This document shows positions 33,601 to 46,314 of a stretch of 64,000 nt of DNA, piece after piece. The stretch covers positions 18,539,501 to 18,603,500 of the forward strand of contig NC_135137.1 of assembly GCF_051014445.1 (NCBI RefSeq), written 5' to 3'. The notes below the pieces were generated by a model, which was not told the origin of the DNA, did not search any database, and saw nothing but the letters and a program-made list of their open reading frames with translations. The position numbers and the translations under genes are program-made. The stretch is from Colletes latitarsis. Taxonomy: Eukaryota; Arthropoda; Insecta; Hymenoptera; Colletidae. Each line of letters begins with the position of its first letter. Position 1 is the first letter of the stretch.

Positions 33601-34624
33601 CATCTGGCTTATACTTTCGCCTTTTTCGCAAACTTGTTGGCCAGATCCTGGGTTTTTTTCGTGTTTGAATCACGTAGTAATGTGGTACCACATTGAAGCA
33701 GTCAATTAAACCTGGTTTCGATCAATATTTTAGAGGATAACACCGGTTAGGTCTGAGTTAGGTCTGGGTTATGCCCGCATCTGGCTCATGATTTGGCCTT
33801 CTTCGCATACTTGTTGGCCAGATCCTGGGTTTTTTTCGTGTTTGAATCACGTTGTAATGTGGTAACACACTGAAGCAGTCAATTAAACCTGGTTTCGATC
33901 AATATTTTAGAGGATTACACCGGTTAGGTCTGGCATATGCGCGCATCTGGCTTATACTTTCGCCTTTTCGCAAACCTGTTGACCAGATCCTGGGTTTTTT
34001 CGGGTTTGAATCACGTAGTAATGTGGTACCACACAGAAGCAGTCCATTAAACCTGGATTCGGACAGTATTTTAGTGGATAACACCGGTTAGGTCTGGGTT
34101 AGGTCTGGAATATGCGCGCATCTGGCTTATACTTTCGCCTTTTTCGCAAACTTGTTGGCCTGATCTTGGGTTTTTTTCGTGTTTGAATCACATAGTAATG
34201 TGGTACCACATTGAAGCAGTCAATTAAACCTGGTTTCGATCAATATTTTAGAGGATAACACCGGTTAGGTCTGAGTTAGGTCTGGGTTATGCCCGCATCT
34301 GGCTCATGATTTGGCCTTCTTCGCATACTTGGTGGCCAGATCCTGGGTTTTTTTCGTGTTTGAATCACGTAGTAATGTGGTAACACACTGAAGCAGTCAA
34401 TTAAACCTGGTTTCGATCAATATTTTGGAGGATAACACCGGTTAGGTCTGGGATATGCGCGCATCTGGCTTATACTTTCGCCTTTTTCGCAAACTTGTTG
34501 GCTAGATCCTGGGTTTATTTCGGGTTTGAATCTCGTAGTAATGTGGAACCACACAGAAGCAGTCCATTAAACCTGGATTCGGACAGTATTTTAGTGGACA
34601 ACACCGGTTAGGTCTGGGTTAGGT

Positions 34625-35717
34625 CTGGGATATGCGCGCATCTGGCTTATACTTTCGCCTTTTTCGCAAACTTGTTGGCCTGATCTTGGGTTTTTTTCGT
34701 GTTTGAATCACATAGTAATGTGGTACCACATTGAAGCAGTCAATTAAACCTGGTTTCGATCAATATTTTAGAGGATAACACCGGTTAGGTCTGAGTTAGG
34801 TCTGGGTTATGCCCGCATCTGGCTCATGATTTGGCCTTCTTCGCATACTTGGTGGCCAGATCCTGGGTTTTTTTCGTGTTTGAATCACGTAGTAAAGTGG
34901 TAACATACTGAAGCAGTCAATTCAACCTGGTTTCGATCATTGTTTTAGAGGATAACACCGGTTAGGTCTGGGTTAGGTCTGGGATATGCGCGCATCTGGC
35001 TAATACTTTCGCCTTTTTCGCAAACTTGTTGGCTAGATCCTGGGTTTTTTCGGGTTTGAATCACGTAGTAATGTGGTACCACACAGAAGCAGTCCATTAA
35101 ACCTGGATTCGGACAGTATTTTAGCGGATAACACCGGTTAGCTCTGATATTCGTCAGGGTTATGCCCGCTCCTGGCTCATGATTTTGCCTTCTTCGCATA
35201 CTTGTTGGCCAGATCCTGGGTTTTTTTCGTGTTTGAAACACGTAGTAATGTGGTAACACACTGAAGCAGTCAATTAAACCTGGATTCGATCAATGTTTTA
35301 GAGGATAACACCGGTTAGGTCAGGGTTAGGTCTGGGATATGCGCGCATCTGGCTTATGCTTTCGCCTTTTTCGCAAACCTGTTGACCAGATCCTGGGTTT
35401 TTTCGGGTTTGAATCACGTAGTAATGTGGTACCACACAGAAGCAGTCCATTAAACCTGGATTCGGACAGTATTTTAGTGGATAACACCGGTTAGGTCTGG
35501 GTTAGGTCTGGGATATGCGCGCATCTGGCTTATACTTTCGCCTTTTTCGCAAACTTGTTGGCCTGATCTTGGGTTTTTTTCGTGTTTGAATCACATAGTA
35601 ATGTGGTACCACATTGAAGCAGTCAATTAAACCTGGTTTCGATCAATATTTTAGAGGATAACACCGGTTAGGTCTGAGTTAGGTCTGGGTTATGCCCGCA
35701 TCTGGCTCATGATTTGG
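34625..35717 (+). repeat. Uninterrupted paralogue of the copy 1 insertion site
   Basis: This stretch matches the left flank of copy 1 (about 23391-23578, offset 11234) and then, without a break, the right flank (30612 to about 31530, offset 4187). GGTCTGGGTTATGC occurs once here, at 34799-34812. A private AGTAAAGTGG variant is shared with the right flank. It is a natural empty-site control for the TSD. Only scattered substitutions separate the two. Confidence 0.85.
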
Positions 35718-38700
35718 CCTTCTTCGCATACTTGGTGGCCAGATCCTGGGTTTTTTTCGTGTTTGAATCACGTAGTAATGTGGTAACACACTGAAGCAGT
35801 CAATTAAACCTGGTTTCGATCAATATTTTGGAGGATAACACCGGTTAGGTCTGGGATATGCGCGCATCTGGCTTATACTTTCGCCTTTTTCGCAAACTTG
35901 TTGGCTAGATCCTAGGTTTATTTCGGGTTTGAATCTCGTAGTAATGTGGAACCACACAGAAGCAGTCCATTAAACCTGGATTCGGACAGTATTTTAGTGG
36001 ATAACACCGGTTAGGTCTGGGTTAGGTCTGGGATATGCGCGCATCTGGCTCATGATTTGGCCTTCTTCGCATACTTGGTGGCCAGATCCTGGGTTTTTTT
36101 CGTGTTTGAATCACGTAGTAATGTGGTAACACACTGAAGCAGTCAATTAAACCTGGTTTCGATCAATATTTTGGAGGATAACACCGGTTAGGTCTGGGAT
36201 ATGCGCGCATTTGGCTTATGCTTTCGCCTTTTTCGCAAACCTGTTGACCAGATCCTGGGTTTTTTCGGGTTTGAATCACGTAGTAATGTGGTACCACACA
36301 GAAGCAGTCCATTAAACCTGGATTCGGACAGTATTTTAGTGGATAACACCGGTTAGGTCTGGGTTAGGTCTGGGATATGCGCGCATCTGGCTTATACTTT
36401 CGCCTTTTTCGCAAACTTGTTGGCCTGATCTTGGGTTTTTTTCGTGTTTGAATCACATAATAATGTGGTACCACATTGAAGCAGTCAATTAAACCTGGTT
36501 TCGATCAATATTTTAGAGGATAACACCGGTTAGGTCTGAGTTAGGTCTGGGTTATGCCCGCATCTGGCTCATGATTTGGCCTTCTTCGCATACTTGGTGG
36601 CCAGATCCTGGGTTTTTTTCGTGTTTGAATCACGTAGTAATGTGGTAACACACTGAAGCAGTCAATTAAACCTGGTTTCGATCAATATTTTGGAGGATAA
36701 CACCGGTTAGGTCTGGGATATGCGCGCATCTGGCTTATACTTTCGCCTTTTTCGCAAACTTGTTGGCTAGATCCTGGGTTTATTTCGGGTTTGAATCTCG
36801 TAGTAATGTGGAACCACACAGAAGCAGTCCATTAAACCTGGATTCGGACAGTATTTTAGTGGATAACACCGGTTAGGTCTGGGTTAGGTCTGGGATATGC
36901 GCGCATCTGGCTCATGATTTGGCCTTCTTCGCATACTTGGTGGCCAGATCCTGGGTTTTTTTCGTGTTTGAATCACGTAGTAATGTGGTAACACACTGAA
37001 GCAGTCAATTAAACCTGGTTTCGATCAATATTTTGGAGGATAACTCCGGTTAGGTCTGGGATAAGCGCGCAGCTGGCTTATACTTTCGCCTTTTTCGCAA
37101 ACTTGTTGGCTAGATCCTGGGCTTATTTCGGGTTTGAATCTCGTAGTAATGTGGTACCACACAGAAGCAGTCCATTAAACCTGGATTCGGACAGTATTTT
37201 AGTGGATAACACCGGTTAGGTCTGGGTTAGGTCTGGGATATGCGCGCATCTGGCTTATACTTTCGCCTTTTTCGCAAACTTGTTGGCCAGATCTTGGGTT
37301 TTTTTCGTGTTTGAAACACGTAGTAATGTGGTAACACACTGAATCAGTCAATTAAACCTGGTTTCGACCAATATTTTAGAGGATAACACCGGTTAGGTCT
37401 GGGTTAGGTCTGGGATATGCGCGCATCTGGCTCATGATTTGGCCTTGTTCGCATACTTGGTGGCCAGATCCTGGGTTTTTTTCGGGTTTGAATCACGTAG
37501 TAATGTGGTAACACACTGAAGCAGTCAATTAAACCTGGTTGCGATCAATATTTTAGAGGATTACACCGGTTAAGTATGGGATATGCGCCCATCTGGCTTA
37601 TACTTTCGCCTTTTTCGCAAACTTGTTGGCCAGATCCTGGATTTTTTTCGTGTTTGAATCACGTACTAATGTGTTACCACATTGAAGCAGTCAATTAAAT
37701 CTGGTTTCGATCAATATTTTAGAGGATAACACCGGTTAGGTCTGGGTTAGGTCTGGGTTATGCCCGCATTTGGCTCATGATTTGGCCTTATTCGCATACC
37801 TGTTGGCCAGATCCTGGGTTTTTTTCGTGTTTGAATCAGGTAGTAATGTGGTAACACACTGAAGCAGTCAATTAAACCTGGTTTCGATCAATATTTTAGA
37901 GGATAACACCGGTTAGGTCTGGATTAGGTCTGGGTTATGCGCCCATCTGGCTTATACTTTCGCCTTTTTCGCAAACTTGTTGGCCAGATCCTGGGTTTTT
38001 TTCGTGTTTGAATCACGTAGTAATGTGGTACCACATTGAAGCAGTCAATTAAACCTGGTTTCGATCAATATTTTAGTGGATAACACCGGTTAGGTCTGAG
38101 TTAGGTCTGGGTTATGCCCGCATCTGGCTCATGATTTGGCCTTCTTCGCATACTTGTTGGCCAGATCCTGGGTTTTTTTCGTGTTTGAATCACGTTGTAA
38201 TGTGGTACAACACTGAAGCAGTCAATTAAACCTGGTTTCGATCAATATTTTAGAGGATTACACCGGTTAGGTATGGGATATGCGCCCATCTGGCTTATGC
38301 TTTCGCCTTTTTCGCAAACTTGTTGGCCAGATCCTGGATTTTTTTCGTGTTTGAATCACGTAGTAATGTGGTAACATACTGAAGCAGTCAATTCAACCTG
38401 GTTTCGATCAATGTTTTAGAGGATAACACCGGTTAGGTCTGGGTTAGGTCTGGGATATGCGCGCATCGGGCTTATACTTTCGCCTTTTTCGCAAACTTGT
38501 TGGCTAGATCCTGGGTTTTTTCGGGTTTGAATCACGTAGTAATGTGGTAACACACTGAAGCAGTCAATTAAACCTGGATTCGATCAATGTTTTAGAGGAT
38601 AACACCGGTTAGGTCTGGGTTAGGTCTGGGATATGCGCGCATCTGGCTTATACTTTCGCCTTTTTCGCAAACCTGTTGACTAGATCCTGGGTTTTTTCGG

Positions 38701-39647
38701 GTTTGAATCACGTAGTAATGTGGTACCACACAGAAGCAGTCCATTAAACCTGGATTCGGACAGTATTTTAGTGGATAACACCGGTTAGGTCTGGGTTAGG
38801 TCTGGGATATGCGCGCATCTGGCTTATACTTTCGCCTTTTTCGCAAACTTGTTGGCCAGATCTTGGGTTTTTTTCGTGTTTGAATCACATAGTAATGTGG
38901 TACCACATTGAAGCAGTCAATTAAACCTGGTTTCGATCAATATTTTAGAGGATTACACCGGTTAGGTATGGGATATGCGCCCATCTGGCTTATACTTTCG
39001 CCTTTTTCGCAAACTTGTTGGCCAGATCCTGGGTTTTTTTCGTGTTTGAATCACGTAGTAATGTGGTACCACATTGAAGCAGTCAATTAAACCTGGTTTC
39101 GATCAATATTTTAGAGGATAACACCGGTTAGGTCTGAGTTAGGTCTGGGTTATGCCCGCATCTGGCTCATGATTTGGCCTTCTTCGCATACTTGTTGGCC
39201 AGATCCTGGGTTTTTTTCGTGTTTGAATCACATAGTAATGTGGTACCACATTGAAGCAGTCAATTAAACCTGGTTTCGATCAATATTTTAGAGGATTACA
39301 CCGGTTAGGTATGGGATATGCGCCCATCTGGCTTATACTTTCGCCTTTTTCGCAAACTTGTTGGCCAGATCCTGGATTTTTTTCGTGTTTGAATCACGTA
39401 GTAATGTGGTACCACATTGAAGCAGGCAATTAAATCTGGTTTCGATCAATATTTTAGAGGATAACACCGGTTAGGTCTGGGTTAGGTCTGGGTTATGCCC
39501 GCATCTGGCTCATGATTTGGCCTTCTTCGCATACTTGTTGGCCAGATCCTGGGTTTTTTTCGTGTTTGAATCAAGTAATGTGGTAACACACTGAAGCAGT
39601 CAATTAAACCTGGTTTCGAGCAATATTTTAGAGGATAATAGTGGTTA

Positions 39648-39655
39648 GGTCTGGG
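39648..39655 (+). repeat. Left flank duplication of copy 2 (GGTCTGGG)
   Basis: Eight bases directly before the element, repeated after its poly(A) at 46338-46345. The flanks then differ (TTAAAC versus ATATGC). The 5' junction shares TTA/TAA with both satellite and element, so the exact breakpoint is ambiguous by a few bases. Confidence 0.7.
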
Positions 39656-39966
39656 TTAAACCTCCTGTTGGTCGTCGCAACGACCCATTCACAACTCCAT
39701 TTTTGGTTTTGTGAATGTTACGTGACGGCAGGAGGAACGGGGGCCTTGGCTTAACCGCCTGGGCCGCGAGGATGGTAACTCTATAAATTACCCTCTAATC
39801 CTAAGTTATGGTGCGCGGCGATGGGATGCATGGTTGGGAGAGATGGCCCAATCCCTAGCGACCACCTCCGGGGGCACCTGCCGAACCCCCGGAGTATTAG
39901 GCTTCCCCACGCAAGGCGGCTCTGCCTGGGGTGACCTGTTTTCCGACCACACTCGTGGGATTAATA
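39656..39966 (+). promoter_or_regulatory. Copy 2 5' UTR, shortened
   Basis: Begins right at the CCTCCTG arm (39661-39667) of the multibranch fold, whose partner is at 39729-39735. The upstream CGGGG/CCCCG hairpin of copy 1 is absent. The uORF (39808-39858) and the CTCCGGGGG/CCCCCGGAG hairpin are kept. The next hairpin has one mismatch (CCCCACGCA against TGCCTGGGG). Confidence 0.75.
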
Positions 39967-42739
39967 ATGGATCTTAACTCTCAAACACAAACAAACAGGA
40001 CTGGAAACACAGAGAACGGACAGGCAAGCATATCGGCAAATGAGAAGGACTTTATCGGCAATGGGATTGATGGACCACTCCCTGGTGGGGTTAATCCCAC
40101 GGTCAGGGTTGTGGAGGTGGTTAATCCTCCGCTGGGGATCCACCTTGGGGGGCAGGATGACCATCAGAGGTACAGTCCCGTCCCCGTAGTTAGCCTGGAG
40201 CGGCTAAATGCCACGGAGTGGCGTAATGCGGGGAAAGATTCTCCTCCTCGGAAGAGGCATGGTGCCGCGGGACCGCAGCTCTCGCTGAGCGTTGCGGTCC
40301 AGGGCAAAGATGTGGCTACGTCGTGCGTCGGGGAGTCCATTACCCTCATCGACGACGGCTCTATGGACGAAGCTGAATGGGCGCCAAACCGATCTACCGC
40401 CAACGAAAGTGAGAGCGTCGACTCAGGCGAAGAGGATTATGGGCCCCGGAAAAGGAAAAGGAAGGGCCCCGGGGCTGGCAGGCCTAGGGGTATCTTTGCG
40501 GACCCAAAAAAGTTGGGTCCAGGGATGAAGGCCCTGCCAAAGCAGGGAGACCTCCGCAGTATAGCGGAGGTCATGAAATTGGACGAGCTCCTGGGCCAGC
40601 TTAAGGAGCAATTGGAGTCCGTCGGCAAGGTGGCAGACACCGCAAGCCACCTCAAGACGACGTACATCCGCGGACTCCGTTTGGCAGCTCGGGTGGCAAT
40701 GGTCAGCGCCGAGGAACTGCACGGCAGAGCTGACCGTGCCGAAAATCCCAACAGGCCGGCCCGGGAGGTAGTTATTCGCCAAGGCGAATGGGAGCGGAGG
40801 GCCAAGGCCCTCGAGAAGAGGCTGGAGGTGGCGGATGCCGTGCGGTCGGCCGGTCCCGTGCGAGGAGGAGAGTTCCGCCTCCGGAAATCCTTTGGTGGTC
40901 ATGATGACCGAAGTCGTGCAAAGGGTTTCCGAGATGGCGGGGCACTTATCGGCCGTGGAGGGCCGGATAGATGCCCGCTTTGAAGCGGTTTGGTGGGCTG
41001 TGTCCCGCCCGCCACTCGGGAGAGGTCAACTGGCCCCACCTGCATCCGTGGGAGCGGCCCCGGCCCCGCCGAGCTCATCGAAATGTGCTAAGCCGGCGGA
41101 GACAGATACGGTAAAAGGGAAGACGAAGGGAGCCGCAGTGGCAAAACATGGGGGCGCGTCAGCCCCCGTGAAAGCGCCCGGGGCACCCGCAAAGCCAACC
41201 CCGGCGAGGAGTGGTGCTGGTAAGGCCAAAGGTGGCACGCCAGCGGCTGGAGGAGCGAAGCCATCCGCCCCGAAATCGAAGGCGCCAACGAAGGCCGCGC
41301 AAAGTCCCCCTCAGCCACCTTCCAGGGCGGATAGCGGCAAGTCCGCCCGACCCGCGCCACAGCCCGTCCCTGCCCCCACCAGTGGTGTGTTGGGCTCCTG
41401 GGCTGAGGTGGTTAGGAGGGGTAAAGGCAAAGGCGGTGATAGGGGTCCGACTCCTACCGCAGCCTCCGCGAAAAGCGGGAAACTACCCGCAGCCAACCGG
41501 CCAGCCGCAAATACGGCAGCTGCCAGTAAGAGGAAGGTTGGTGCCCAGCCTGCGGCGGTCAAGCTACCGAGGCTGCCGAAAAATGCGGCTGTCTCGGTGA
41601 CCGCCGCCGCTGGGCGCGAAAAGGATTTGGGCCCCCTACTTACAAGGGTGATGCCCGGGATCTGCAAAGATCTCGGGATCACAGGGATGCGCCCAACCAG
41701 GGCGGTCACCGGGGCGCTGCTCCTAGCGATCCCCGGCGAAAAGGGAAAGGAGAAGGCGACCGCCCTGAGGGCGCGTCTCGAGGGGGCCCTTCAGGTCGAG
41801 GGTGTTCGGGTGGCTTGCCCCCAAAAACAGGCCGAGTTAAGGGTGTCCGGCCTGTCGGAGGCAGCCACCCAGCAGACTGTCAGGGAGGCCCTTGCCACAG
41901 CCGGGGGTTGCGGCGCAGCGGAGGTCAACGTTGGTGACCTACGTCGGGACAGCTCGGGCATGTTTACTGCCTGGGCCCGCTGTCCCCTTCGCGCTGCAAC
42001 CAAGCTCGCGAAGTCCGGCCGACTTATGGTCGGCTTCTTCGAGGCCCGGCTGGCAGTCCTCGCAGCGAGGCCGCTGCAGTGCCACCGCTGCCTAGAGTTC
42101 GGCCTTGTCCGGCAGCGGTGCACCAGCACCGTTGATCGCAGCGGCCTCTGCTACCGCTGCGGAGGGGCCTCCCACACTGCGCGGGAGTGCACGGCCGCCC
42201 CTAAATGCCCCCTTTGTCTGGGCTTGGGGCGGCCAGCGGATCACCGAATGGGTGGGGCGGCGTGCCGTCCCCCCAAACGGAAGGGGAAGAAGACAAGGGG
42301 TGCGGTTGTGCCCCCATCCACGGTGCCGGCTGGTGTTGAGCCGGCACCGCTGTCCGTCGCGATGGATGTTCAGGGGGCGGCTTGTTCCCAGCCGTCCCCT
42401 GCTGTGGTGTCGGGGGTTACTCCCGCTCCAGCACCTGTCGCGGCGGCAGTGACGGTGGTGGGGTGTGCACCAGCACCCCCGCCGATGACGGAGATGATGG
42501 AGGTGGATGTGGCGCCTAACGACTCAGCGCCCTCCACCTCCACAAAATCGGAAGTTGTGTTGTCGGGTGGGGGAACTGCAGTACCCCCACCGCAAGTGGC
42601 AAAACAGTCGCCGTGCGGGTCAGAGCCCCTTAGTAGGGGGGTGATGGCCTCGTTCGGCGGCAAAGATCCGGGGCGCGCTGAGGCGCCCCTAAGCGCTGGA
42701 AGTAGAGGCCTGGAGGAGGCTGCGGCTCAGACCCAATAA
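39967..42739 (+). pseudogene. Copy 2 ORF1, disrupted gag-like gene
   Basis: Starts at the ATG at 39967 and reads in frame to about 40836. There a net 257-nt deletion relative to copy 1 (junction within about 40837-40876) removes most of the coiled-coil half and shifts the frame. The remaining coding sequence resumes in another frame and runs to the TAA at 42737-42739. The basic RKRKRKGPGAGRPRG patch is kept. The first zinc knuckle reads CHRCLEFGLVRQRC: His is replaced by Leu (codon 42104-42106), so a metal ligand is lost. Knuckles 2 and 3 are intact. The N-terminal third differs from copy 1 by many replacements and in-frame indels, whereas the stretch from SKRKVGAQPAAVKLPRLP onward is nearly identical. 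That pattern suggests a different subfamily or a mosaic, in addition to decay. Confidence 0.9.
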
Positions 42740-42741
42740 TG
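42737..42741 (+). promoter_or_regulatory. TAATG overlap, copy 2
   Basis: Same stop-start pentamer as copy 1, retained although both ORFs are now broken. This shows the arrangement is a family trait. Confidence 0.8.
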
Positions 42742-45700
42742 TCTCAACGCCTCCTCCAGGTCAATTTGAACCACTGCCGGGGGGCTCAGGATCTCATGCT
42801 CCAAACCCTCCGGCAGTGGAACATCGGGATGGCCGTGATCGCCGAGCCCTATCGTGTCCCCAAACACCCCGCTTGGGTGGGGGACCTTAACGGGGTTTCG
42901 GCGATCACATGGCAGTACGGACGCGGCACGTTGCCGTGTTCCGTCGTTGCGAGGGGCCACGGCTTTGTGGTGGTTAAATGGGGGGAACTGGTGGTCGCCG
43001 GGTGTTATGCGTCGCCCACTATGGGCCTCAGCGATTTTGAGGCGTACCTCGACGAGGTGGGGAGATGCATCTCCCCACATCTCGCCAGTGGGGTACTCGT
43101 CCTGGGTGATTTCGACGCCCACGCTGCAGCGTGGGGCTGCCCCAGGACGACCGTCAAGGGCGACGCCATGCTCGTATGGGCGGCGGGTCACGGCCTCGTA
43201 GTTTTGAATGAAGGGGCCGTGAGCACATGCGTGCACGCGCGGGGCGAGTCGATCGTCGACATATCGTTGGCGAGCCCCGCCATAGCGCGCCGTGTGTCCG
43301 ACTGGAGGGTCGCGGAAGAGGTGGCCACGTTAAGCGACCACCTCTACATTACGTTCTCCGTATCCGCGACCCCCGGCTCCCGGGCAGGGAAGCACACCCG
43401 GCGCCACGCTGGTCCGCCAAGAGGCTGGACCCGGACGCCCTAGCGATGGCAGCCTCCGTTGTGGCATGGCAGGAGATGCCACGCCGAACCCTCGGCAATC
43501 CTTCTGCCGGGGCGCGTTGGTTCCGCGAGACAATGACGTCGTTGTGCGACGCAGTCATGCCGCGGGCCACCGCCCCGAGCCGCGGGGGGGTCCGTGTACT
43601 GGTGGTCGGGCGAGATCGAGGACTTACGCACTCGGTGCGTTGTCGCCCGACGCCGGTACACCCGCGCCAGGAGACGGCACGGGGCGACGGAGGCTGAGTT
43701 GGTGGGGTTGCGCGGGGAATTTTCCATGGCGCGCAGAACCCTCCGCCGGGCCATCGCGACCGCGAAAGCCCAGGCGTGGACGGAGCTCCTCGGCTCTCTG
43801 GATGCAAATCCATGGGAGCGCCCGTATCATATGGTCGCAGGCAACTGGTATGGTACCAGCTGCTCGGGGAAGCTATGCGCGTCCTCTTCCCCGTTGGGGG
43901 AGAGGCGTTTCTGCAACCCCCCGAGCCACAGCCGGATCACCCGCCTTGGTGGTCCGACGAACTGGGGGTCTCCGAGGAGGAGCTAGCTAGGGCCGTCCGG
44001 AGAATGGCTGCCAAGAAGACGGCGCCAGGACCGGACGGCATACCCGGCAAGGCATGGGCAGTAGTGGTGGGCGTTCTGGGGGCCGGCTTGATACGCGTCT
44101 TCGACGCGTGCCTGCGGACCGGTCAGTTCCCCCACATATGGAAGGTGGCGAGGTTCGTCCTCCTTCACAAGCCAGGGAAGCCCGCGGATTCTCCATCCGC
44201 GTTCCGTCCAATTTGCCTATTGGACGAGGCTGGAAAGCTCCTCGAGCGGGTCATAGTATCCCGACTCGAGGGGCACCTGTCCCGCGTCGGCCCCGATCTG
44301 GCCGACCGACAGTTCGGCTTTCGCCGGGGCCGTTCCACGGTCGACGCCATAGCGACCGTACGAACCCTGGCGGAATCGGCAATCTCCCGGGGGGGTGTGG
44401 CGTTGGCAGTCTCGTTGGACATAGCCAACGCCTTTAACACCCTCTCCTGGGGGGCGATAGGTCGGGCACTCCAGTACCACCGGGTGCCCGCCTATCTATG
44501 CCGACTGATCGGGGACTATCTGCGGGGCAGGGTAGCCCAATATCCGGGTCGGAACGGGATGGAGCCGAGAGTGGTGCACCGCGGGGTTCCACAGGGGTCG
44601 GTCCTCGGGCCGCTCCTGTGGAACTTGGCGTATGACGCGGTGCTGCGGGCGGACCTCCCCGTCGGCGTGTCGTTGGTTTGTTATGCTGACGACACCCTGG
44701 TGATAGCCAGCGGGGATACGTGGAGGAGGGCCGTGGCCCTCGCGGAGGAAGGGACGGCACTAGTCGTCGCCGAAGTAGAGCGTCTGGGGTTGCGCGTGGC
44801 ACCCCAGAAGACCGAGGCCATCTGGCTGTGTAACGTCAGTGGCCGTGGGGTGCCGCGCCAGGCGCCTCTACGGGTGGGTGGAGCCCAAGTCGGGGTGGGG
44901 CGCCGGATGAAGTATCTGGGCCTCACCCTCGACAGCTACTGGCGCTTCGGGCATCATTTGGAAGGGTTGGGTCCCCGTATTGAAAGGGCAGCGGCCGCGT
45001 TTGGCCGCATAATGCCTAATCTCGGGGGCCCCAACATGGCGGCACGGCGGCTGTATTTGGGAGTTGTCCGGTCCATGGCGCTTTATGGCGCGCCTATATG
45101 GGCCGGCGGTCTGATGGCAAATCGGCGGGGTGCATTTGTACTCCGCCGGTTACAGAGGTTGGTCGCCATCAGAGTCGTGCGGGGTTATCGCACGATCTCC
45201 TACACTGCCGCCACCTTGCTGGCGGGTTCAGCGCCGTTTCACCTGCTGGCGAAAATGGACGCAGAGGTGTATCAAAGCCGCTGCGACCTTCGCCAGCGGG
45301 GCGTGGACCCGCACGGCGAGGAGGCCGCCAGGGCCCGAAGCCAGGCGCGGCGACGCGTCTATAGTCGGTGGCTGGTCTGGTTATCCAAGCCTGATCAGCG
45401 GGATGATCGCGTCGCCGCGGCAGTCCGCCCAGTGTTTTATGCCTGGGTAGGCCGTAGCTGGGGTACGCCCACCTACCGCCTGACACAGGTACTGACCGGA
45501 CACGGTTGCTTCGGTCGGTACCTGCATCGGATAGGGCGGGAGGCGACGGCTGCGTGCCATCATTGTAGGGGAAGGGAGGACACCGCGCAGCACACGTTGG
45601 AGTTTTGCCCGGCGTGGGCAACGCAGCGCGGTGTCCTTATTAGAGCGATTGGAGAGGACCTCTCGCTGCCGGCCGTCATACGTGCGATGGTCGGCAGTGA

Positions 45701-45809
45701 GGAGGCATGGGCGGCCATGGCCTTGATTTGTGAAGAGGTCATGGCCGCCAAGGAGGACGCCAAAAGGGCGCGTGAGGAGGTGGGGGGCAGGCGGCGACGC
45801 CGACCGTAA
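42739..45809 (+). pseudogene. Copy 2 ORF2, endonuclease-reverse transcriptase with three frameshifts
   Basis: Aligns with copy 1 ORF2 along its whole length. The first 211 or so residues are in frame and cover the APE domain, but the GDFNAH motif reads GDFDAH (codon 43114-43116), changing a conserved Asn to Asp. Breaks follow: net -16 nt near 43378-43381; one extra G in a G7 run at 43584-43590 (copy 1 has G6); net -31 nt with replaced sequence at 43842-43856. From about 43857 the frame is open again to 45809 and keeps motif A SLDIANAFN, YADD and the C-terminal CHHC...H...C motif. The RT half is very similar to copy 1. The gene is almost certainly inactive. Confidence 0.93.
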
Positions 45810-46314
45810 GGCCCTCCACCGCTCCCCGTGGCAGGGGCAGCGCGAAGGGGTCGGTGATAGTGTTTGTGGTGCGAGGTGAGGGACTTTATCCCCTCACTCC
45901 CCCTCGCACCCAGCCCGGACCGGGGGCACGTGGCAGGTGCCCCGTCTAGCGGGGGCGGCAGTGTCAGCCGGCCCCGCCGCCGTGGTCGCGATCGGGTGGG
46001 GGCCTGGTCGCGGCTAGTAGCAACGGCACGAGTGGGGGCGACGTCGCGTGTGACCGCGCGGGGTCGCCGAGGGCAATCAGGTTAGTTTGCCCCCCATCGG
46101 GGGAGGAGGATCACAACTCCTCCCCCTGGAAGGGCCCATAATAGGGCGTTGCGCCAACGGGGAGAGTCACGGTAGTATCGCTAGTTTGGTTCCCGTGACT
46201 CTCCCCAGATAAAGGGCGCAGGCGGTCACCGTGGTGTTTTAGCCGGTAAGAGTCCGGCACTACCCCGGCCTCCCCCCCAGGGAGCCGGAGTGTCCATGAG
46301 GATTTCACCACGTT
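45810..46314 (+). promoter_or_regulatory. Copy 2 3' UTR
   Basis: Closely similar to that of copy 1. Hairpin 45868-45910 has extended pairing. The 14-bp stem-loop at 46159-46206 is identical. The terminal three-way fold before the poly(A) has one mismatch (CCGGAG for CCGGGG). Confidence 0.8.

Larger units (their letters stand above)
30612..39655. repeat. Satellite array B between the two retrotransposons
   Basis: About 50 monomers of the same 166/177-bp satellite. Typical variants are GGTCTGAGTTAGG in the 11-mer pair, CACATAGTAATG, and CTTGGTGGCC. Much of the left half is a mosaic of segments also found at 22.1-23.6 kb. No genes are visible. The last monomer before copy 2 is altered (GGATAATAGTGGTTAGG instead of GGATAACACCGGTTAGG). 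Confidence 0.97.

Noticed and set aside
38908..39433. Two plus-strand 60-codon frames starting MKQSIKPGFDQYF
   Set aside because: Same cause: variant monomers that happen to be open on the other strand. No codon-level constraint is visible.
30612..39655. CRISPR-like regular repeats
   Set aside because: Repeats are adjacent and homologous along their whole length, with no unique spacers. This is eukaryotic satellite DNA.
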